DNA of 64,000 nucleotides from Nitrososphaeraceae archaeon (GCA_009377575.1 WHTU01000008.1:29134-93133), one strand, 5' to 3'. Shown: positions 8,447 to 17,482, counted from the first letter of the stretch. Translations and numbers: made by a program. Notes: a model not told the origin generated them from the letters alone.

Positions 8447-9160
8447 AAGTGCTATTATGTGACATTTGAGCGAACTCGATTCCTTCCATCAATTTATTTA
8501 ATGTGACCTCTGTGTATCTGAGATAAATCTTAAGATCCAAGAAGGAACAGTAGGGGCTACTTTTATTTACTGAGGCGGTATCACACGAATAGCTGCGAAC
8601 ATTCTCTCATATTCTATGAGCTTATTAGAACGTGAGAGAATATCTGCAGGGACAATACTGTATGCCTTATGCTTTTATTTTCTAAGTTTAAGTGTCAGAA
8701 ATTGTTGCAGAATTGCCTGACCCAGGTCAAAACATAGGTATATGATAATTGCTGAATCGTTCCTAAGAACTTTGATGAAATTATACTGTATATTGAGGTG
8801 GAGGAGCATGGTACCAAGGAGCATGGTATCCGGAAGTATGCATATCATTAGGGCTTAAAGCATACTGCATTTACCTTATGAAAAGAGTATAGTAAGCAAA
8901 ATGGTGCCACCTGTAACTCATCGGAGCAATTCTGGGTTCCATTTTAATAGGGATATCGTTGCAGGCATACCTAAGCTTTCAAAAACAAGCCTACTAGACG
9001 TCCAAGATCTCCTACTCCAAATCTGATTAACTCTTTCCTTGTATAAATACGGTTTTTACCTCTTCTGTTGATATTCCTCAATGGATCCAGTTATTTCCCT
9101 TAGCGTGCTTACTCCTAGGTTGGTTCAGGCTGTCTTTTTAGGGTCGGCTATACTTCGATT
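8447..9160. other. Spacer of about 710 bases with structured elements
   Basis: There is no domain-bearing gene here. Two overlapping inverted repeats at 8601-8641 are listed separately. A 41-codon plus frame at 8901-9026 (MVPPVTHRSNSGF...LLQI) looks mildly protein-like but has no supporting context. GGAGCATGGTA occurs twice within 8800-8830. Confidence 0.4.
8601..8641. promoter_or_regulatory. Two mutually exclusive hairpins
   Basis: ATTCTCTCA (8601-8609) pairs perfectly with TGAGAGAAT (8633-8641). CTCATA (8606-8611) pairs perfectly with TATGAG (8615-8620) over a 3-base loop. The arms share bases 8606-8609, so only one structure can form at a time. The setting is a long intergenic region about 500 bases before the gene at 9161. 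Confidence 0.35.
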
Positions 9161-9805
9161 GTGACTGGACATCTAGTTACTCCTTACACGAATACAACCA
9201 GTCATACTTTAAATCCTATAGGAAAACCAGATACTGAAGAAAATTGGAATATAATAAATCACCTGGGATCTAAACGTGCAGGAGAAGACCCTATAGGAAG
9301 ATATGAACTTGAAAAGAGTTTAGCCGATTCAATCAATTCTCCACAAACACCTAGTATTGAGGCACAACGATTGAATCCAGAAGAGCGTACATTAGAAGTT
9401 GATAGAGATGCAGGGCGTAAAGAAGAACGGGAACAAGAGATGAAGCAAAGAGACAACACTAGGGGCCTAGAGCAAGGAGATGGGCTATATACGTCTACTA
9501 GCGACGTGATTACTAGCCAACCCCCTATATTTTGTGAAATGTCCCAGGGCCAAGGTGGTGGAGTTCAGATGCCAGGATCAGTACTGAAAGAATTAGTAAG
9601 GTTGATAGGACAAAATGGGCAGCCACAACAAACTCAGGCATGGCCACAACGGCAATATGGCCTACAACAAGACTTAATGGCTCAACAAGGTATCGCCAAT
9701 CACCAACTAACGGTAGAGGATCAACAATTCGTTAACGAGACTCAAAGAATGCTGGAAGCACAAATAAGGGAGAGAAAAACAAGCAATAGCAGAAGAAGAA
9801 TGTAA
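9161..9805 (+). CDS. Hydrophilic Gln-rich protein of unknown function
   Basis: This 214-residue protein starts at GTG 9161 (MTGHLVTPYTNTTSH). It is hydrophilic throughout, with no signal peptide or membrane helix. Residues about 50-110 are charged and probably helical (EAQRLNPEERTLEVDRDAG, REQEMKQRDN). The middle is Gly/Gln-rich, and the C terminus (DQQFVNETQRMLEAQIRERK) forms a coiled-coil-like helix ending in a basic SNSRRRM tail. I do not recognise it. The composition suggests an intrinsically disordered or scaffold protein. The frame is long and clean enough to be real. Confidence 0.55.
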   Translation: MTGHLVTPYTNTTSHTLNPIGKPDTEENWNIINHLGSKRAGEDPIGRYELEKSLADSINSPQTPSIEAQRLNPEERTLEVDRDAGRKEEREQEMKQRDNTRGLEQGDGLYTSTSDVITSQPPIFCEMSQGQGGGVQMPGSVLKELVRLIGQNGQPQQTQAWPQRQYGLQQDLMAQQGIANHQLTVEDQQFVNETQRMLEAQIRERKTSNSRRRM

Positions 9806-9904
9806 ACAGCATTAGTAACAACGATTTGTGGCCGCTTCAGTTTCCAGTATATCTATCCTCTCACTGCCATGAAAATAATGCTTTATCATTATCTTCTTCG
9901 TAAG

Positions 9905-10246
9905 TTACTGCCTAGAAATCATGCTCGCCCCATCTCTATCTCCCATCTTATTCAGAGTTGTATTGTCAGTTATCCCGTGATACGAATTAGCAGAACATAC
10001 TATCTCCTCCCTAAGTACAAGGGTATCTTGAGTCTTTATCGGTCTTGTGAAATTAACGATACTAATGCTGACTCTATTGCCGCTACTACTATCACTAACA
10101 TCAACATCGACATCATTACTACTAACACTATCATTAGTATTGATAGTATTGATGTATCTTGGGATTGTTCCCTGTTCTCCCCAAGACCCATAAATTATCA
10201 TATGCAAGCGCACTGTAGGGCGAAGGTTCAATTTCGATATCTTCAT
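9905..10246 (-). CDS. Possible Ser/Asn/Asp-repeat protein
   Basis: A 113-codon minus frame starts at ATG (MKISKLNLRPTVRLH). The middle is low-complexity (NTINTNDSVSSNDVDVDVSD), like the linkers of secreted proteins elsewhere here, and the end (SYHGITDNTTLNKMGDRDG) is polar. There is no signal peptide. An overlapping 131-codon plus frame is less protein-like. Either or both may be chance frames. Confidence 0.25.
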   Translation of the reverse strand: MKISKLNLRPTVRLHMIIYGSWGEQGTIPRYINTINTNDSVSSNDVDVDVSDSSSGNRVSISIVNFTRPIKTQDTLVLREEIVCSANSYHGITDNTTLNKMGDRDGASMISRQ

Positions 10247-10264
10247 GCATCCCCTGCAAAATAG

Positions 10265-10805
10265 TATCTACCTTTGTGGTGTCCTCGTTGGCTCTTCCAA
10301 ATATTAGGTTGTAATACGATGTACTAACACTGTAATTCAGAACCGAATATTATTCCTTTGCAGCAAGGGGAGCAATTCTATTATTGGCGCTGATTTAAGT
10401 GTTCTCCAGTGTTCATTATATGTCTGATGTAAGGTCTTGGTTATTGATTAGAGGAGATATGATTGCGTTGGTAAACGCAATCTAGCTGTCCAAACTTTAC
10501 ATTATGTAGAAACAAGAATTAGCAAGGGTGCTAGAGAGAGAAAGAAATAGTATATGTTATTGGACAATATTATAGTCAGACATAATGCGCTTACACGAGT
10601 CGGTTTGGGTTCTGAACAGGTGTCATTCTTATTGTGTTAAAGATACTTTTCCGCTTCATACCCAAGTCTTTATCCTGTGAATAGGGCTTCTTCTATGAAG
10701 CATCTGGGTGTTCACAATGTAGAATGAATAAAGTGAAGCTCATCAACTCGAACAATATTCGTAGTATAAATCCTAAATCTAGCGAGCGCTAAACAATTAT
10801 TAAGA
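10265..10805. other. Spacer of about 540 bases
   Basis: No gene of normal size is visible. It carries the hairpin/mini-frame element at 10459-10485 and a TATA-like GTATAAATCC near 10762 that probably serves the receiver gene. Confidence 0.45.
10459..10485 (+). promoter_or_regulatory. Strong hairpin enclosed in a seven-codon frame
   Basis: GATTGCGTT (10461-10469) and AACGCAATC (10474-10482) form a perfect 9-bp stem with a GGTA loop. The stem lies inside a mini-frame ATG...TAG (peptide MIALVNAI-like, 8 codons) preceded by GAGGAG at 10451-10456. It could be a leader peptide, a small RNA element or a protein-binding site. Confidence 0.4.
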
Positions 10806-11233
10806 ATGCCAGATTCTGATCGTCTACGGCAAGAAAACCTTTCGAAAATAAGTCAGACGAATCAGACATCACAAGGATATTTTTGGTCGATGACGATCCC
10901 GACGTACTATTTTCGATTGTGACTGCTCTGGAGTCGAGTGGTTTTGTTGTTGATTCATATGGTTCCCCTGACATAGCGCTCGAAAAGTTCAGGCCCTATT
11001 ACTATGATTTACTATTGCTGGACGTTAAAATGCCTGGAATGACAGGATTTGAGCTTTATGATGAAATCAACAAAATGGATGCAAGGGTACACGTGATATT
11101 CATTACCGCATTTGAGGTTTATTATGAGGCGCTTAAGGAAATTTACCCTGATCTTGTCCCTTCATCATTCATTCAAAAACCGATCTCAAATGACGATCTT
11201 GTTGGACGTATTAAACGAGAACTAAGTAAGTGA
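10806..11233 (+). CDS. Response regulator, receiver domain only (N terminus frameshifted)
   Basis: The receiver domain is complete from TRIFLVDDDPD. Counting from the TTG at 10883, the acidic cluster is D3-D5, phospho-acceptor D47 (LLLLDVKMP), switch T75 (FITAFEVYYEALKEIYP) and K99 (FIQKP). That TTG would delete half of strand 1. The same frame is open back to 10820 (SSTARKPFENKSDESDI) without any start, while an ATG at 10806 in another frame gives MPDS. One missing base at about 10817-10819 would join them into a normal N-terminal tail like that of the receiver at 63.5 kb. There is no output domain. It is monocistronic, and the cognate kinase is unknown. Confidence 0.75.
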
Positions 11234-12326
11234 CCCCTTTCACTACAACATAAGTGTACTATAAGGAAATTTCATAGAGCTTGTATGGTAACGTATAAGA
11301 AGCGCTACATTTATTCGTGTGAAATACCGTTGCAGTCTAGATGATCTCGTACAAATATATCAGTTTCAACTTTAACCAAACTCTAAAACTCTAAAATCCA
11401 CGAAGAGAATGAGGAATTGGCACATTCCTTTAAGGAGCCAGAGTTTATTATCTATAATAATACTTCGAAAAGTTGAATCACAGATACGCCGTGTTGGCAC
11501 GAAATCGACGGTATAATCCTGTAAGAAGTTAGGTTGGTCTGATATTAGTTGCGACGTAGTTGAAGCAGACGAGTATGAAGCTTTTAGAATCGCAAGTAAC
11601 TGAGAATTGATTGAGTCTAAATCCAATTGAAGAGGCTGTCGCCTTTGAGTCTTACCCTTCTAACTATTGGTGGGGAGCTATCTCAGGGCTTCCCTGTAGC
11701 ATAGGATAGAGCATCAGTTACATGGGCAGAAGAATACGACTCTTGAAACTATCATCCCATGCAATTACACTCGTATCCCATGAAAATTGAGTCCTCCTAC
11801 TGCTGATGATCCTTCTTCCTCTAAACCCCTAATCCCGTCCTAGTTAAACAGACAGAAATATCAAGGATCCTCTCCTCTACAACTAGGCCAGGTTGACAAA
11901 CTAACTCAACGAACCTTTGACAAGTCCCTATCCATTATTCGCAATGCGCAAGTCAACTAGATGTGGCAAAATCAACAGTAGAAGAACACTGGATTAGCCT
12001 GAGCTAATGGAAGACCAAAGGGCATCATGCAATCAAATTAATATTCTGACAAAAGAGAAAAGAAAAATTTGACAACGGACAAGGAGGTTCAATAGTTCAA
12101 TTCATTAGACAGATTAATGCTCCAACACCAAAGTACTGCAAGAAACCAAAAATCATTGACAGCTTCGATGTAATTTGATCCTTTCCCATTTTAGGCCACA
12201 CAAAATTTATCGTTAATTCTATTTCCGACACATCACCAATTTCAAACCTGGCCTATTCATTATTCTTAGTATTCGGTAAAACAGGAGGTTATTTTGTTTA
12301 CGACTTTGACACCTAGGGAGTCTGTC
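11234..12326. other. Gene-poor spacer of about 1.1 kb
   Basis: I see no convincing gene. An 84-codon minus frame at 11372-11626 lacks recognisable features. A compact nested inverted repeat lies at 11678-11709. Confidence 0.4.
11678..11709. repeat. Nested inverted repeat
   Basis: The inner arms CAGGG / CCCTG (11684-11688 and 11692-11696, loop of 3) sit inside outer arms CTATC / GATAG (11678-11682 and 11705-11709). No T-run follows, so a terminator is unlikely. Function unknown. Confidence 0.35.
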
Positions 12327-12350
12327 TTGGTCCCTTTTATTTGGGACCAA
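12327..12350. promoter_or_regulatory. Perfect 8-bp inverted repeat upstream of the MinD/ParA-type ATPase
   Basis: TTGGTCCC (12327-12334) and GGGACCAA (12343-12350) are perfect complements around an AT-rich 8-base centre. The repeat ends 63 bases before the ATPase ATG; a TATA-like CTATATTTTT follows at once. It could be an operator, a ParB-type binding site or an RNA hairpin. Confidence 0.5.
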
Positions 12351-12413
12351 CTTCTATATTTTTCCCAAAGATTTAATTTCATAGGCAACCTGTTAGAGTC
12401 ATAAGAGCTCTTC

Positions 12414-13337
12414 ATGAACCCTACCTCAATAGCTTTCCATTCATACAAAGGTGGTACTGGAAAGACTACCATCGCTTGTAATTTCGCTGCTCAGTTGGCG
12501 AAGCGTGGAAATCGGGTCGGATTACTTGATTTAGATATTTACGCTCCAAGTATCCAGACATACTTCGAAATTGAGCCAAAAAGGTGGCTTAACAATTATC
12601 TCAATTCTTCCGCTGATTTGGCGGAGGTGATTATTGATGGCAATCAATTTGTCAGTTCAGGTAAAGTTAATCCAGGCAATTACAATTCAAAGGAAAAATC
12701 AACGAATCCTGGCGGGGGAAATTTGTGGCTCGGCTTCAGTAACCCGCGCAGTGAGGAAATATTGCAGCTAGAAACCACTGGCACTAGTACCGCAAGGGAG
12801 ATCTTGAAGAAACTTATCCTTTTGAAAGAAAAAATGCTTACGGATCTAAGGCTTGACTATCTTATTATCGACACGAGTCCAGGTATTCGCACCTGGTCGA
12901 TTAACGCTTTGGCTGTTTCTGATATTTTGCTTCTTACTTTAAAATCAGGAGATATTGATAGCAAGGGTACCAAACGTCTCGTTGAGGATATTTATGATAC
13001 ATTCACCAGGCACGGAAGCAAATCCTATTTGCTATATAATAGGGTACAAGGTTATTGCAAGCCGCCAAAGGATTATCTTGGAGCAAACAATAACAAATCT
13101 AATCTTTCATATAAAGAAGGAATTTCTGGGCCTGCTGAAGAAAACCCGCTCAAATCTGGTTCATTGATGGGAGAACCCAAATTATCGCAAGAACTCGGTA
13201 TCAAGACAATCACTTCTATCCCATGCTTTTGCGATATTCAGTTTTCTGAGAAAGAATTCTTGACGGTATTGAATTATCCGGAACATCCTTTCTCGAATTA
13301 TGTCAATGAGCTTATTACTGGAATCAGGTCGGCTTGA
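12414..13337 (+). CDS. MinD/ParA-family P-loop ATPase
   Basis: This is a 307-residue protein starting at ATG 12414. The deviant Walker A motif is KGGTGKTT at residues 12-19, followed by switch I around LLDLDIYAPS (D39/D41) and the Walker B/switch II region LDYLIIDTSPG with D153. LLYNRVQGY (about 206-214) corresponds to the adenine-side loop. A polar insertion (about 85-125, NPGNYNSKEKSTNPGGG) and another near 220-250 make it longer than minimal MinD. No C-terminal amphipathic membrane helix or ParB-like partner is evident. ATPases of this type dimerise on ATP and position cargo or membrane complexes. Here the next gene 200 bp downstream, same strand, encodes a KaiC-cyclase fusion, so the two may work together (inference). 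Confidence 0.85.
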   Translation: MNPTSIAFHSYKGGTGKTTIACNFAAQLAKRGNRVGLLDLDIYAPSIQTYFEIEPKRWLNNYLNSSADLAEVIIDGNQFVSSGKVNPGNYNSKEKSTNPGGGNLWLGFSNPRSEEILQLETTGTSTAREILKKLILLKEKMLTDLRLDYLIIDTSPGIRTWSINALAVSDILLLTLKSGDIDSKGTKRLVEDIYDTFTRHGSKSYLLYNRVQGYCKPPKDYLGANNNKSNLSYKEGISGPAEENPLKSGSLMGEPKLSQELGIKTITSIPCFCDIQFSEKEFLTVLNYPEHPFSNYVNELITGIRSA

Positions 13338-13538
13338 TCTGTGATGGAAAGCTAATTGTAAATCTTCTCATGCTAATGTGGGCCTTTAAATGGTGGGGAT
13401 TTATCGACTTTTCGTGATTGAACCCATTGTGTAAAAGTGAAGTTTCAGAAATTTGTGCTCTTGCTGTTCACTTTTGGTAACAAAAGTTTCATATACGCGT
13501 GTAACAGTCCATAATTATCAATTTTTAGGTAGAATGAG

Positions 13539-15005
13539 ATGCATATCCCTGGACTGCTTGAACTCACTGAACGGGAAGAGATTCCTAAGTGTATGATACT
13601 ATTGACAGGCAATTTAAACGTTGGAAAAAGTTGCTATAGCAGAGAATTCTTACTGGAACGGGTAAACGACGGATCAGATTGTGCTTACATTTCATGCACT
13701 GAAACAGAGGAACAATTTCAAAACTGGCTGGTGAGTGCAGGTGTCTCCCGCACCCAGATAAATACTAGCCTACATTTCATAAACCCGTATATGCGTAGGC
13801 ACGCTGGAGATAATAGTTCACAGTTACCAGGGATCATTTCGGAAATAAAAGGGGAGATCACAGCTAACTCTCAAGCCTCTAACGCTGGAATTCCTAGTTT
13901 GAATACAGACAAAAACCTGAACCGAAATGAAAACTTAGCAGAGAAAAAGAAACCAAATTTAACCCTTATTATCGATTCTTTAAATCATTTGATCGCCTTA
14001 TTCGGGCTCAAAGAAGTTGAAGCATTTGTTACTGACGTGTATTTTACCTCGAAGATTGAACGATTATCCGGAATCTGTAGCCTTACTGTCCCATCACTTG
14101 ATCAGGAACAGTTTGAACGCTTGAGTCTTTCATTTGATGCTATTTTGGAAATGGCGTTTAAAGAAGAAATAGAGTCTCGCCTCCGAGCAATGAAGATGAC
14201 TTCGATCAGGGGGATAGTATTGACTCCCAAATGGGTAAATTTTGAAATCACGCAGGAGGGGTACATTCGATTTCTCCAAAAAGGCACTGATTTTATTTGT
14301 TATGTTTGCAAAACAAAAATTAATGAAAGTCCTATTTCATATTCTGGGCTGTATTTTCATATTAATCATTTGGAAGTCTATAAGAAGCTAGTAGGCATCT
14401 ACGGGCTAAGTCTATCTGAACTAGGATTTTCATCGGAGGTCATGGACGCAAGTTTCTTCTTCATAGACATAGTCGGCCTTTCCGATCCGAGCTACTCTGT
14501 TAGTTCCCAAAGGCAAAAGATTGAGGTTCTTAACAACTTGATAATGTCGTGCAATGCATATAACTTGGAAGAAAAGAAAATCATCTTGCCCACAGGGGAT
14601 GGAATGGTTATTGGCTTTCTGTTGAACCCAGAACTTTCATTGAAGCTTGGTATTGAACTCCACCGAAGATTAAGGACGTACAATAGGGGTAAAGGCGAAA
14701 GGGACAGGATCAAGGTAAGAATAGGCTTAAGTTCTGGACCTGTTTTTTCTGTAAGCGACATAAAGAATAACCAAAATTTCTGGGGCCCTGGAATAATATT
14801 AGCCCGAAGGGTTATGGATATCGGAGGCGAGGGTCACATCTTGCTGTCGGATTCTCTAGCAAAGGCCTTGCTTGGCTTGAAGGATGAATATAAACCCATT
14901 ATTAATTATATTGGCGAATATTCCATAAAACATGGACAAGTACTGACTCTTTATTCTGCCTTTGCCGATGATTTTGGCAATCCAGAATCCCCTGAAAAGA
15001 GATGA
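13539..15005 (+). CDS. KaiC-like ATPase fused to a class III nucleotide cyclase domain
   Basis: This is a 488-residue protein starting at ATG 13539. The N-terminal half is a RecA/KaiC-like ATPase: Walker A GNLNVGKS (24-31), Walker B LTLIIDS with D146, and the late KaiC blocks FERLSLSFDAILEM and RGIVLTPKWVNFEITQEGYIRF (about 192-245). A short linker with YVCKTKI follows. Residues about 303-475 form a class III adenylate/guanylate cyclase homology domain: ASFFFIDIVGLSD with metal ligand D310, LPTGDGMVIGF with metal ligand D354, RIGLSSGPVF, and NFWGPGIILARRVMD where the conserved Arg is R424. The usual catalytic Asn of this last block is Ile420 and the usual Asp is Pro417, so activity and base specificity are uncertain. 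It probably couples an ATP-driven switch to nucleotide second-messenger synthesis. It lies about 200 bp downstream of the MinD/ParA-type ATPase, with TATA-like sequence between. Confidence 0.8.
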   Translation: MHIPGLLELTEREEIPKCMILLTGNLNVGKSCYSREFLLERVNDGSDCAYISCTETEEQFQNWLVSAGVSRTQINTSLHFINPYMRRHAGDNSSQLPGIISEIKGEITANSQASNAGIPSLNTDKNLNRNENLAEKKKPNLTLIIDSLNHLIALFGLKEVEAFVTDVYFTSKIERLSGICSLTVPSLDQEQFERLSLSFDAILEMAFKEEIESRLRAMKMTSIRGIVLTPKWVNFEITQEGYIRFLQKGTDFICYVCKTKINESPISYSGLYFHINHLEVYKKLVGIYGLSLSELGFSSEVMDASFFFIDIVGLSDPSYSVSSQRQKIEVLNNLIMSCNAYNLEEKKIILPTGDGMVIGFLLNPELSLKLGIELHRRLRTYNRGKGERDRIKVRIGLSSGPVFSVSDIKNNQNFWGPGIILARRVMDIGGEGHILLSDSLAKALLGLKDEYKPIINYIGEYSIKHGQVLTLYSAFADDFGNPESPEKR

Positions 15006-15125
15006 GACTCGAATATTTTCCCGTTATTGGGAACTGGTATTTAACTTTTTTTGCTAGGCAGAAGGATTAATTAAGATCGTACTTTTTTAAAAATTGCCTC
15101 TTTAAAATCTCCATCCCGAAGATTA

Positions 15126-16400
15126 CTACTATCATTGTTTCTAGTGTTTGCCGTCTTTTCATCTGTAATTGCTACGAGCTCAATTTCTAATCATACTCTC
15201 AAATATTCAGACTTATGGTCAGGATCCGGTAGATGAGGAGAAATCAGTTTCGGAGCAAGATCCAGATCCATCAGATTCGGAGCAAGATCTAGATCCAGCT
15301 ACAAACCCTGACCCCCAAATTAACGACGAGCTTGAGATAGTAGAACAAGCTTTAATTGTACCCCTGAGGAAACTTGTCCTGACGGGAGCAGCCCGGAGGG
15401 TGGTCAATGTACCGTTCCATCAGACAGCGTTATTGACATGGAATCAGACATTGCCATATGGGCTGAACGCCGCGTTTGGGAATGGTTCGATTGCTAGTAT
15501 GAGTAATTATTCCCAAGAGGAGAACGCAAGTGAACACCTGATGTTCAAAACCATACAACTGATATTGGTATAGCCGCTAGAAATGTTAGCTTCATAAAGG
15601 GACATTGACAGGCGATGACGATCAAGGCCATGGATCTCATGTTGCAGGGATAGCAGCTGCTAAAGACAATGACGTTGGTATCATGGGAATAGCCCCTGGA
15701 GCAAGATTGCGATGGACTTGGAGAATGCAAGATTTTGAACCAGATGGAGGGAATAGAGTATGCTATTAAACACGCTGACGAGATCGACGTTCTCAATATA
15801 AGTATCGAAAATCCCAATTCACCATCTCTTATCAAGGTCATTGATCAAGCGGTTTAGGCAGGTATAACTGTCGTTGTAGCCGCAGGCAATTATGTTAAGG
15901 ATGCCTCTGATACCACCCCAGCAAATAACCCGAATGTTCTCACAGTATCTGCGATTGTAGGTACAGACGGTAAATGCGGTGGATTGGGACCTTCATTGCC
16001 TGACCCAGAGGTAACTACGATAAATGACGATACGTTTGCATACTTTAGTAACTTTGGTCCTGTAGTAAAGTTCTCCAGGAGTCGACATATTGTCGACCTT
16101 AAATGGAAGTGATTATGGCATAGAGAGAGGAACCAGCATGGCAGCCCCTCATGTTGCAGGCTCAGTCGCACTTTACAAACTTGAAAACCCTGATGCCACC
16201 CCTCAGGAAATCATGAATATGGTTCTTGATTCAAGCTCTACCCCAAATACAGTATGCAATGGAGGATCTCAGGGTTAGGAGAGCTTGATACCCTAAACGA
16301 GCCCTTACTCTTTAGAGAAGTGCCACGCCTCGCATCGCCGGATAGTGAGTTCAGATATAGCCCTGATCCAGCGGTTCAATCACATATTGGAAGAATATAG
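15126..16400 (+). pseudogene. Second subtilisin-like protease, multiply disrupted
   Basis: Fragments in several frames align with the protease at 7.0-8.4 kb. A signal-peptide-like LLLSLFLVFAVFSSVIA is at about 15126. An acidic N-terminal segment follows (15218-15540, QDPVDEEKSVSEQDPDPS). Then come TPDVQNHTTDIGIAARNVSF, DDDQGHGSHVAGIAAAKDND with the catalytic His, an in-frame TAG at 15855-15857 where the other copy has Lys, VVVAAGN, a shift just before SPGVDILSTLNGSD, GTSMAAPHVAGSVALYK with the catalytic Ser, and a tail ending VQSHIGRI. The catalytic DTG block is missing altogether. At least four frame breaks and a nonsense codon make it a pseudogene whatever the sequence quality. Confidence 0.85.
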
Positions 16401-16896
16401 GGTAGATTGCCATCCGGATTTATTCAATGACATAGCCTCATGCGAATCCCCCAATAAGGTTCATGTTCGCCTTCCTAAGCACATTTCATTTACCTCAGTT
16501 CAGATTCGTGAATATCTACAATTTCCTAAGTTATGAATAATTCAACGTCCGCCTGGATATCCAAGTGTATCAAAGCAAGTGATTTGTAAAGCAGAAATTG
16601 ACACTCTGATGCCTCTATGATGAACCAAAACAATGAAAGTGTGTTGCCATTGAAGGTACAGATTACTCGCATATCGAGACAATTATTATAAATATCGCTA
16701 ACAGGCCAGTGATAGTAGCATCACATCTAAATGATGGATTCCTTAAAACTTTTTATCATTACAAATTTCTAATTTAGCGTCAATATAAAATGTACGTACT
16801 TAGCACAGTAATTAGACTGCTTAAGATTTATTATATTTAAGTGCTCGTTATGAGATTCCTAATTCAAATATATCAAGTACAAGCTTTTTCTTTGAT
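16401..16896. other. Spacer of about 500 bases
   Basis: No gene is recognised. A 24-codon frame (MMNQNNESVLPLKV...) starts near 16618. AT-rich sequence with TTATATTTAA near 16835 probably provides the promoter of the small secreted protein that follows. Confidence 0.4.
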
Positions 16897-17139
16897 ATGA
16901 AAAACTCCAAGAGTTTTGGAATTATAGCCATAGCAGCGGTGGCAGTAATGCTTATTGCCTCAGCAGCAGCAATGCAAGAAGACGCATTTGCAGGAAAAAA
17001 GAAAAAATATGTGCAATCACTATCTCAAGCAAATGATTGTGGAAATGGCATACTTCCGTTGAACGTCTATTGCCAGAATTTGGCAGCCCAAATTCAAGGT
17101 GATGGAAACGCAATGAACATCATAGGTGCACAAGGCTAA
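16897..17139 (+). CDS. Small secreted protein with a two-Cys motif
   Basis: This 80-residue protein starts at ATG 16897. The signal peptide (residues 1-32, IIAIAAVAVMLIASAAAMQEDAFA) is followed by a short basic stretch KKKKY. A 39-residue motif then fills the protein to its end: LSQAN.CGNG.L, N..CQN, Q.QGDGNA.NII. The same motif occurs once in the larger protein at 37018, with 25 of 39 positions identical by my count. The QGDGNA..I...Q part resembles curlin-type repeats, which is suggestive only. The two Cys could form a disulfide outside the cell. It is followed by a good terminator. Function unknown. Confidence 0.7.
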   Translation: MKNSKSFGIIAIAAVAVMLIASAAAMQEDAFAGKKKKYVQSLSQANDCGNGILPLNVYCQNLAAQIQGDGNAMNIIGAQG

Positions 17140-17156
17140 ACACCATAGATATCAAT

Positions 17157-17189
17157 CAGCCTTATTGTGGCTGTGACCTTTTCTTTTTT
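17157..17189 (+). terminator. Hairpin plus T-tract
   Basis: CAGCC (17157-17161) pairs with GGCTG (17169-17173) over a 7-base loop, followed by a T-rich tract ending in TTTTTT. It begins 18 bases after the stop of the small secreted protein. Confidence 0.6.
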
Positions 17190-17482
17190 AATTCACCTTC
17201 CGTAGTTACATTGTCTTTTGAAGGGTATTTTTCAGAGTTGATTACTTCTGGGTAATAATGGAATATCTCTCTTAATACAAATAGAAGTTCCTTTTTTTAT
17301 CCTTGAAAGGAAACGATGAATGTTGAGTCTGTGAAATTATGCTAGCTAAATTATATAGTAGACATGTACGATAGTTTTAAGTGATATAATGTGTATATCG
17401 AGAATACGTACTCATGGATGTTTACCTTTAATAGTATTGCTGTATGTGAGATCTTACATGTGGTAAATGGAGGATTATAAAA

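Noticed and set aside
9869..10264. 131-codon plus frame
   Set aside because: Composition is not protein-like, no domain, and it overlaps a more plausible minus frame.
16345..16536. 63-codon plus frame after the second subtilase
   Set aside because: It overlaps the pseudogene tail in another frame and has no features.
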